NCBI GenBank assembly: GCA_003235435.1
Contig: QJWF01000119.1
Span: forward strand, 1-5,290
Source of the DNA: Nitrosomonadales bacterium
GTDB lineage: Bacteria > Pseudomonadota > Gammaproteobacteria > Burkholderiales > Gallionellaceae
Reading direction: 5' to 3'
DNA: 5,290 nt
Shown: piece by piece, positions 1 to 5,290 of the stretch
Position numbering within the stretch: the first letter of the stretch is position 1
Layout of the letters: every line of letters starts with the position of its first letter
Notes under the pieces: generated by a model
What the model was told of the DNA's origin: nothing
The model's input: only the letters and a program-made list of their open reading frames with translations
Database searches by the model: none
Position numbers and translations under genes: made by a program

Positions 1-307
1 GGAAATACTCGACACCGATGGCGATATAGGGAAAACGCTCATACAGATTCTGTATAACCCTCAGCTGGTTCTGATGATGTTCAAGCCGGTCATGGATCTC
101 GCCGATGAACAAGGCGCGTTTCTCGGCGAGCTTGCCGGTCAGTTCATTCACCTGCATGGGATCGCTCGGGTCGTAAGATACGGGTTTCTTGCCGGATGCA
201 GTCTTGGGAACCGGCAATTGAAGACCAGCGCCGCTGTCCAGCGGAGTACACGAAGTACAGAACGATGTTAGAGCCAATAACAATACAATGGGTAATTTCA
301 TATTCAT
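1..307 (-). CDS. ChaN-family haem-binding lipoprotein, N-terminal part (cut by left edge)
   Basis: Only the first 102 codons lie in the window; the frame is open to the left edge. The protein starts MNMKLPIVLLLALTSFCTSC: a lysine, a hydrophobic stretch (about residues 5-16) and a cysteine that fits a lipoprotein signal, with C20 the likely lipidated residue (C-T-S-C box; C at -3 is atypical). No Asp follows the Cys, so outer-membrane sorting is expected. From about residue 65 it reads ALFIGEIHD..EHHQNQL..I..LYERFP, with G69-E70-x-H72-D73 and H77-H78, the opening motif of the ChaN/DUF399 (Cofac_haem_bdg) family. Known members are iron-regulated haem-binding lipoproteins, related in fold to the TraB/PrgY/TIKI group. 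The start is either ATG at 307 or ATG at 301 (MKLP); no strong Shine-Dalgarno is visible. It lies 114 nt after ppk1 on the same strand. Family assignment is fairly firm; haem binding in this protein is inferred. Confidence 0.8.
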   Translation of the reverse strand, partial: MNMKLPIVLLLALTSFCTSCTPLDSGAGLQLPVPKTASGKKPVSYDPSDPMQVNELTGKLAEKRALFIGEIHDRLEHHQNQLRVIQNLYERFPYIAIGVEYF

Positions 308-367
308 TTCGAATCGCCGCTCTCGGAAGCCGATTGTGGCAGCATTTTTGCAAAAACGTATTTGAAT

Positions 368-396
368 TTTATACATAACGACGATCGCTCATCGTC
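368..396 (-). promoter_or_regulatory. Weak candidate promoter for the ChaN-like gene
   Basis: On the minus strand a TATAAA hexamer (373-368) resembles a sigma-70 -10 box and would give a leader of roughly 50 nt before the ATG at 307. The hexamer 17 nt upstream (GACGAT, 396-391) is a poor -35 and falls in the hairpin loop and arm. This is a tentative call based on the -10 alone. Confidence 0.2.
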
Positions 397-408
397 ATGA
401 GCGATCGT
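381..408 (-). terminator. Perfect 12-bp hairpin after ppk1, possible terminator
   Basis: ACGATCGCTCAT at 381-392 is the exact reverse complement of ATGAGCGATCGT at 397-408, separated by a 4-nt loop (CGTC). It sits 13 nt past the ppk1 stop codon, where a terminator would be. Neither strand has a T-run after the stem: the minus-strand continuation is CGTTATGTATAAAA. So it is not a textbook intrinsic terminator. It could instead be a 3'-end stabiliser or a protein-binding palindrome. The inverted repeat is certain; the function is inferred. Confidence 0.45.
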
Positions 409-421
409 AACCTGAGAAAAA

Positions 422-2509
422 TTACTGTGCCGCATTGGCAGCCGGACTGGAGAGTTGCGCAAGCAGTTCGATCTGGGCGCACAACAATGCGGTGCGGCGC
501 GCTTTCCTGAGGTGGTAATGTCCAGCGTCATCCATCTCCCAAGCCTGGCAATTATCCTTAAGATAGATCTTCAGTCCTTCAGAAATCACGCGTTTCTTGA
601 GTTTTTTGTCGAGTACCGGGAAACATATCTCGATGCGGCGGAAAAAGTTCCTGTCCATCCAGTCCGCGCTGGCGAGATAGACGTCGTGCTTCAGATCGTT
701 GCGGAAATAGAAGATGCGAGTGTGTTCGAGAAACCGCCCGATCACGGAGCGAACCCATATATTTTCCGACAATCCCGGCACGCCTGGACGCAGCGCACAA
801 ACACCGCGCACGATCAGTTCAACCTTGACTCCGGCCTTAGAAGCTTCATAGAGCGCGTTGATGGTTTCAGGTTCCAGCAGGGCGTTCATCTTTGCGATGA
901 TGTGGCTGCGCTTGCCAGACTTGGCGAGCCGGGTTTCGTTTTGGATCGCACGCAACACCTCGCTGTGCAGCGAAAAAGGAGATTGCCAGAGATAGTGCAG
1001 AGTGCGTGCCTTGCCAAGGCTGGTGAGTTGGCTGAACACCTCGTTTGCATCCGCGCAAATCTTCTCGTTGCAGGTGAACAACCCGAAGTCGGTATACAGG
1101 CGCGTGGTACGCGGATGATAGTTTCCCGTCCCGAGATGCACATAGCGGCGAAGCTTGCCGTCTTCGCGACGTACCACCATAAGCATCTTGGCATGAGTCT
1201 TATGGCCGACCACGCCATACACCACATGTGCACCGACCTCCTCCAGACGGTTGGCCCAATTGATATTCGCTTCCTCGTCGAAGCGCGCCAGCAATTCGAC
1301 GACCACGGTAACTTCCTTGCCGTGCTCCGCCGCCGCGATCAAGGCCTCCATCAATGCAGAATCGGTTCCGGTGCGATACACGGTCTGTTTTATCGCGACA
1401 ACGCTGGCATCGCTGGCTGCCTGCTGGATGAAATCGATAACCGGCTTGAAAGACTGGTAGGGATGGTGCAGCAGCACGTCGCACTTGCGGATCACCTTGA
1501 ACATGTTCGAGCCTTTTTTTCTGAGCACTCCGGGAACGCTGGGAACAAATGCGGGAAACTTAAGATCATCACGCGCCACCAGATCGGGTATACCCATAAG
1601 GCGAACCAGATTAACCGGGCCGTGCACCCGGTAAAGATCTTCCGGCGAAAGTTTGAATTCCTTGAGCAGCAATTCGATGATTTGCGGCGAACAGTTGTCG
1701 GCAACCTCAAGCCGCACCGCATCTCCGAAATGGCGCTGCGGCAATTCACCCTGCAGGCTTAGGCGAAGGTTTTTTACTTCCTCTTCGTCGACGAACAGAT
1801 TGCTGTTGCGCGTCACCCGGAACTGGTAACAACCCAGTACCTCCATGCCGGTGAACAGCTCGCCGACATGTGCGTGCAGGATGGAAGACAGAAACACGAA
1901 GCCGTGCTCGCACCCGCTGATCTCGTGCGGCATCGCTATCGTGCGTGGCACCACGCGCGGGGCTTGCACAATGGCGCGGGCGGAATTGCGACCGAAGGCA
2001 TCCTTGCCTTGCAGTTCCACGGCAAAGTTCAGGCTCTTGTTGACCACGCGCGGAAAAGGATGCGCGGGGTCGAGACCGATCGGTGTCAGCACCGGCATCA
2101 CTTCGCGGAAGAAAAAATCCCTGACCCATGTCCGTTGCGCTTCATTCCAGTCGGGGCGGCGCAGAAACTGGATACCCTGGCCGGCAAGCGCGGGAATCAG
2201 ATCCTTGTTGAACACCTGATATTGCATCGCTATCAGCGGATGGGCCTGTTCACGTACCAGCGCGAGGGTTTGCAAGGCAGTCAAACCGTCTGATCCGGTT
2301 GCTATCCCGCCGAGCTTGACTTGCTCCTTTAACCCGGCAACACGTATCTCGAAGAATTCGTCCAGGTTGCTGCTGACGATGCACAGGTATCTCAAGCGCT
2401 CCAGCAGAGGGATCGAAGTGTCTTCGGCCTGAGCCAGCACGCGGCGGTTGAACTCGAGTTGGCCGAGTTCGCGATTCAGGAATTGCTGCGCAGCGAATCT
2501 ATTAGGCAA
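422..2509 (-). CDS. ppk1: Polyphosphate kinase 1
   Basis: Ppk makes inorganic polyphosphate from ATP reversibly through a phosphohistidine intermediate; it is membrane-associated in E. coli. From the TTG at 2509 the protein is 695 aa (E. coli 688). Numbering from there: N-terminal motif FLNRELGQLEFNRRVL (10-25), SSNLDEFF (46-53), VYRT with R379 and ARFDEEAN with R409 (metal/phosphate-binding arginines in E. coli), THAK with H439 (matches the phosphorylated H435 of E. coli), VHLGTGN with H458 (E. coli H454), and LEHTR with H596 (E. coli H592) followed by SADWMDRN. All catalytic residues seem intact. The reading frame stays open upstream to an ATG at 2680, but those extra 57 residues overlap yggX and look like no Ppk. 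No in-frame ATG exists near the expected start, so TTG is chosen; CTG at 2524 is an alternative. It begins 11 nt after yggX, probably in one transcript. Confidence 0.96.
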   Translation of the reverse strand: MPNRFAAQQFLNRELGQLEFNRRVLAQAEDTSIPLLERLRYLCIVSSNLDEFFEIRVAGLKEQVKLGGIATGSDGLTALQTLALVREQAHPLIAMQYQVFNKDLIPALAGQGIQFLRRPDWNEAQRTWVRDFFFREVMPVLTPIGLDPAHPFPRVVNKSLNFAVELQGKDAFGRNSARAIVQAPRVVPRTIAMPHEISGCEHGFVFLSSILHAHVGELFTGMEVLGCYQFRVTRNSNLFVDEEEVKNLRLSLQGELPQRHFGDAVRLEVADNCSPQIIELLLKEFKLSPEDLYRVHGPVNLVRLMGIPDLVARDDLKFPAFVPSVPGVLRKKGSNMFKVIRKCDVLLHHPYQSFKPVIDFIQQAASDASVVAIKQTVYRTGTDSALMEALIAAAEHGKEVTVVVELLARFDEEANINWANRLEEVGAHVVYGVVGHKTHAKMLMVVRREDGKLRRYVHLGTGNYHPRTTRLYTDFGLFTCNEKICADANEVFSQLTSLGKARTLHYLWQSPFSLHSEVLRAIQNETRLAKSGKRSHIIAKMNALLEPETINALYEASKAGVKVELIVRGVCALRPGVPGLSENIWVRSVIGRFLEHTRIFYFRNDLKHDVYLASADWMDRNFFRRIEICFPVLDKKLKKRVISEGLKIYLKDNCQAWEMDDAGHYHLRKARRTALLCAQIELLAQLSSPAANAAQ

Positions 2510-2515
2510 GTCGCA

Positions 2516-2519
2516 TCCA
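2516..2519 (-). promoter_or_regulatory. Weak Shine-Dalgarno deciding the ppk1 TTG start
   Basis: On the minus strand TGGA (2519-2516) stands 6 nt before the TTG at 2509, an acceptable spacing for a short Shine-Dalgarno. The competing CTG at 2524 has only C- and A-runs upstream. The A and G of this site adjoin an out-of-frame ATG (2516-2514) that reads four codons to a TAA, so initiation here may be inefficient or the sequence may carry an indel. Confidence 0.35.
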
Positions 2520-2520
2520 G

Positions 2521-2793
2521 TCAGTTTTTGGGGGGAACATATCCTTCTGGCATCGCGACACCCTCGCCAAAGAAATATTTCTCCATCATCGCGGCAAGGA
2601 ATTTGCGCGCCGCGGGGTCGGCAAGATTGAGGCGGTTCTCGTTCACCTGCATGGTCTGGAATCTGAGCCAGTCTTGCCATGCCTGTTTGGAGACATTTTC
2701 AAATATCCGCTGTCCGAGAGGACCAGGATAAGGCGGGCGATCCAGCCCTTCGGCCTCGCGGCCCAGTTTTACGCAATGCACCATTCTTGCCAT
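2521..2793 (-). CDS. yggX: Fe(II)-trafficking / oxidative damage protection protein YggX
   Basis: A 90-residue cytosolic protein, the usual size for the family. It aligns by eye with E. coli YggX along its length: [14 protein letters not shown] (5-18), [18 protein letters not shown] (22-39), W42, QTM..NENRLN (47-56), and a C-terminus ending EGYVPPKN. C7 is present, the residue reported as essential for Salmonella YggX function. Family members protect Fe-S enzymes against superoxide and are proposed to handle labile Fe(II). The ATG at 2793 has GGAG (2803-2800) 6 nt upstream on the minus strand, a good Shine-Dalgarno, so the start is well supported. The stop is followed about 11 nt later by ppk1, which suggests co-transcription. 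A 194-nt spacer with REP-like repeats separates it from uppP. Confidence 0.95.
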   Translation of the reverse strand: MARMVHCVKLGREAEGLDRPPYPGPLGQRIFENVSKQAWQDWLRFQTMQVNENRLNLADPAARKFLAAMMEKYFFGEGVAMPEGYVPPKN

Positions 2794-2881
2794 GCTTATC
2801 TCCGACTATTTCATTATGGTATGGAATTATGACATTTTGGTGAAAGTCATGCGCACCATCCCGTATTTATGGCCTACATAC

Positions 2882-2934
2882 AGGAGCGGGTCACGCCTGC
2901 GATTGTCACTTGCTTGCGGGCGTGGGCCGCTCCC
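2882..2934. repeat. Inverted pair of REP-like elements (BIME-like hairpin)
   Basis: The arm at 2883-2902 and the arm at 2914-2933 read on the opposite strand share the pattern GGAGCGGNNCACGCCNGC, matching at 16 of the first 20 positions. Together they can fold into a long imperfect stem with an 11-nt loop (2903-2913). Each arm has a GGAG foot and an internal GC-rich near-palindrome, the layout of REP sequences mobilised by RAYT transposases. It lies in the spacer between uppP and yggX. No T-run follows on the minus strand, so it is not a classical terminator. The inverted repeat is certain; REP identity is inferred from form, since copy number cannot be seen here. Confidence 0.6.
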
Positions 2935-2987
2935 GCAAAACAATTACCGCTTTGGTGAGCAGCCGGCTAAATCGCAACTTGCGATGG

Positions 2988-3812
2988 CTAGGAGGCTGTC
3001 CAGTTCACGATACCGCCATACGCCGTGCCCAGCACCACCAGACCGAACACGATGCGATACCAGGCGAACGCGCTGAAATCGTGATGGCTGATGAAGCGCA
3101 ATAACCAGCGCACGCACAGGAACGCGCTGACGAACGAGGACGCAGCGCCCACCGCGAACAACCACCAATCATGTGCATGGAACAGTGAGCGGTATTTCAC
3201 CACCTCGTAAATCGTGGCCGCCGTCAGCGTGGGAATCGCGAGGAAGAACGAAAACTCAGTTGCCGCCTTGCGCGAAAGGCCGAACAGCAGTCCGCCGATG
3301 ATGGTTGCGCCCGAGCGCGAAGTGCCCGGTATCAACGCCAGAGTTTGTGCAAAGCCTACCTTCAAGGCATCCCTCCAACTCATGTCGTCTACCATTTCGA
3401 CGCTGATCCTGTGAACGCGCTTTTCCGCCCACAGTATCACCAGGCCGCCGACGATGAATGCGAGCGCAACCGGAACGGGAGCGAATAGATACTGCTTGAT
3501 CTTGCTTGCGAACAATAATCCTAGAATCGCTGCGGGAATGAACGCGATGATCAGGTTGACCGTGAAGCGTTGCGCGGCTTCCTGCTTTTGCACCAGGCCG
3601 CTAATGACCGTGCCGAGCTTGGCGCGGTATTCCCAGCACACCGCCAAAATCGCGGCGAGCTGGATCACGATCTCGAACACTTTCCCGCGCTCGTCATTAA
3701 AGTTGAGCAGGTCGCCGACCAGGATCAGGTGTCCGGTGGAGGAGATCGGCAGGAATTCGGTCAGTCCTTCGACGATACCCAGTATCAGGGCTTTCCAGTA
3801 AATCAGGTCCAT
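2988..3812 (-). CDS. uppP: Undecaprenyl-diphosphatase UppP (BacA)
   Basis: Integral inner-membrane enzyme that removes a phosphate from undecaprenyl diphosphate to regenerate the lipid carrier for peptidoglycan and other envelope polymers; overproduction gives bacitracin resistance in E. coli. The 274-residue length is typical. Signature one is [20 protein letters not shown] (12-31) with E15, E19 and H28, matching E17, E21 and H30 of E. coli. Signature two is PGTSRSG (162-168) with R166, matching R174. Several hydrophobic spans are visible, among them about 87-101, 115-129, 188-203, 215-233 and 252-268. The ATG at 3812 has AAGG 6 nt upstream (3822-3819). A weak promoter-like pair, TTGCTG (3859-3854) and TAAAGT (3837-3832) 16 nt apart, lies upstream but would leave a very short leader. 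The spacers on both sides suggest it may be its own transcription unit. Confidence 0.97.
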   Translation of the reverse strand: MDLIYWKALILGIVEGLTEFLPISSTGHLILVGDLLNFNDERGKVFEIVIQLAAILAVCWEYRAKLGTVISGLVQKQEAAQRFTVNLIIAFIPAAILGLLFASKIKQYLFAPVPVALAFIVGGLVILWAEKRVHRISVEMVDDMSWRDALKVGFAQTLALIPGTSRSGATIIGGLLFGLSRKAATEFSFFLAIPTLTAATIYEVVKYRSLFHAHDWWLFAVGAASSFVSAFLCVRWLLRFISHHDFSAFAWYRIVFGLVVLGTAYGGIVNWTAS

Positions 3813-3871
3813 AAACAGCCTTAAACGAAGAACTTTACTTCCAAGAAACCGTACAGCAACGCGCGAACGGC

Positions 3872-3905
3872 AATCCGGAAATTGAAATTTCCGGGTTGAT
3901 TTTTT
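3872..3905 (+). terminator. Intrinsic terminator facing the plus strand
   Basis: AATCCGGAAAT (3872-3882) pairs with ATTTCCGGGTT (3887-3897) around the loop TGAA, an 11-bp stem with one U-G wobble when read as plus-strand RNA. Six T residues follow at 3900-3905, 2 nt after the stem. Read on the minus strand the wobble becomes a C-A mismatch and no T-run follows; an A-run precedes instead. It is therefore a better terminator for plus-strand transcription, although it could still pause or stabilise the dodecin transcript from the other side. Confidence 0.55.
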
Positions 3906-3915
3906 CCTTTGTTAA

Positions 3916-4134
3916 CTATTTCTTGGATTCGTATTTGAAAGACAAGGCCACTCTTGCACGGTAGGCTGAAACCTTGCCGTCTTCGACAACCATGTCCAGC
4001 TTGATCACTTCGGCAACCCGCAGATCACGCAGGGTCTTTGAGGCAGCGTTGACCGCGCTCGCTGCTGCATCCTCCCAGGATTTTGTGCTGGTCCCGACCA
4101 ATTCGGTGATACGATAAACACTGTCTGTTGCCAT
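3916..4134 (-). CDS. Dodecin family protein
   Basis: Dodecins are small proteins that assemble into hollow dodecamers and bind flavins, acting as flavin stores or buffers in the cytosol. This one is 72 residues, within the family range, with the pattern VYRITELVGTS..SWEDAA (6-24), ASKTLRDLR (31-39), and a C-terminal strand pair VEDGKVSAYRARV.LSFKY (50-68). The usual flavin-stacking Trp in the TL..L.WFEV segment of characterised bacterial dodecins is absent: the matching residues are V40-A-E-V. The only Trp is W20 in the SWEDA segment. Flavin binding may thus differ or be lost. The ATG at 4134 has a strong AAGGAG (4146-4141) 6 nt upstream. It lies 60 nt after the thiC stop with no evident terminator between, so read-through from thiC is plausible. 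Family call is strong; ligand is uncertain. Confidence 0.9.
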   Translation of the reverse strand: MATDSVYRITELVGTSTKSWEDAAASAVNAASKTLRDLRVAEVIKLDMVVEDGKVSAYRARVALSFKYESKK

Positions 4135-4194
4135 GCTCTTCTCCTTTGTCGTAATGAACTTCAGTGGTTGGCAGGGTGATACAGATCTCTCAAA

Positions 4195-5290
<1,096 letters not shown>

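Larger units (their letters stand above)
308..421. other. Spacer between ppk1 and the ChaN-like gene
   Basis: AT-rich 114-nt spacer with no credible ORF. On the minus strand, reading from ppk1, it holds a perfect 12-bp hairpin (381-408), a TATAAA hexamer (368-373) and a 12-bp palindrome TTTTTGCAAAAA (345-356) before the lipoprotein start. The layout suggests the end of the ppk1 transcript followed by a separate promoter for the lipoprotein gene, but no good -35 box is seen. Confidence 0.6.

Noticed and set aside
357..400. Fur box upstream of the ChaN-like gene
   Set aside because: Iron regulation is known for some family members, but I see no acceptable match to the GATAATGATAATCATTATC pattern in this spacer.
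455..1762. 435-codon plus-strand open frame antisense to ppk1
   Set aside because: It lies wholly inside ppk1 in the codon-aligned antisense register, where stops arise only opposite TTA, CTA and TCA codons, which appear rare here. The translation has no recognisable family features and ppk1 is intact with all its motifs.
1746..2293. Open frames on both strands within ppk1 (1746-2129 minus, 1845-2219 and 1868-2293 plus)
   Set aside because: Shadows of ppk1: low-complexity Arg/Ala/Gly-rich translations with no family resemblance and no ribosome-binding sites of note.
2510..2680. 57-residue N-terminal extension of the ppk1 frame
   Set aside because: It overlaps the C-terminal part of yggX in another frame, its residues match no Ppk N-terminus, and Ppk homology begins only after the TTG at 2509.
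2804..2880. Sigma-70 promoter for yggX
   Set aside because: CATAAT hexamers are present on the minus strand, but none has a credible -35 at the proper spacing.
2971..2985. ATCGCAA-C-TTGCGAT inverted repeat just after the uppP stop as a terminator
   Set aside because: The usable stem is only about 6 bp with a 3-nt loop, and the minus-strand T-run after it is just TTT before AGCC. Too weak to call, though it may contribute to uppP 3'-end formation.
2792..3076. Plus-strand open frame across the yggX-uppP spacer
   Set aside because: It runs through the REP-like repeat and into uppP antisense; its translation has no family signature.

Overview
The window reads as an ordinary chromosomal segment of a Gram-negative proteobacterium, most likely a betaproteobacterium. 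The evidence is the polyphosphate kinase and YggX sequence types, the E. coli-like ThiC, and a lipoprotein signal on a ChaN-like protein. Nitrosomonadales/Gallionellaceae is my best guess, from the general look of Ppk and not from any search. Every gene I can support is on the minus strand, so transcription runs from high to low coordinates: thiC (cut by the right edge), a dodecin gene, uppP, yggX, ppk1, and a ChaN-like haem-binding lipoprotein gene (cut by the left edge).

Region by region: 4195-5290 holds the C-terminal 364 residues of ThiC, including its radical-SAM cysteine cluster. 3916-4134 is a 72-residue dodecin with a strong Shine-Dalgarno site, 60 nt after thiC. 3813-3915 is a spacer with a hairpin plus T-run that is a good intrinsic terminator only when read on the plus strand, against all the genes. 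2988-3812 is uppP (bacA), a membrane undecaprenyl-diphosphatase. 2794-2987 is a 194-nt spacer carrying two REP-like repeats in inverted orientation. 2521-2793 is yggX, followed within about 11 nt by ppk1 (422-2509), which has no in-frame ATG at its expected start and probably begins at TTG. 308-421 is a spacer with a perfect 12-bp hairpin. 1-307 is the first 102 codons of a ChaN-family lipoprotein gene.

The genes are mainly housekeeping: thiamin pyrimidine synthesis, flavin binding or storage, recycling of the cell-wall lipid carrier, Fe(II) handling and oxidative-stress protection, polyphosphate synthesis, and haem/iron binding at the envelope. yggX and ppk1 are probably co-transcribed; thiC and the dodecin gene may be. 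With a ChaN-like gene next, the left half has a loose iron and stress theme, but that is inference.

I do not see a previously undescribed multi-gene system here. The points that deserve a second look are small-scale: the ppk1 start, the inverted REP-like pair, the backward-facing terminator, the perfect hairpin after ppk1, and a dodecin that lacks the usual flavin-stacking tryptophan.
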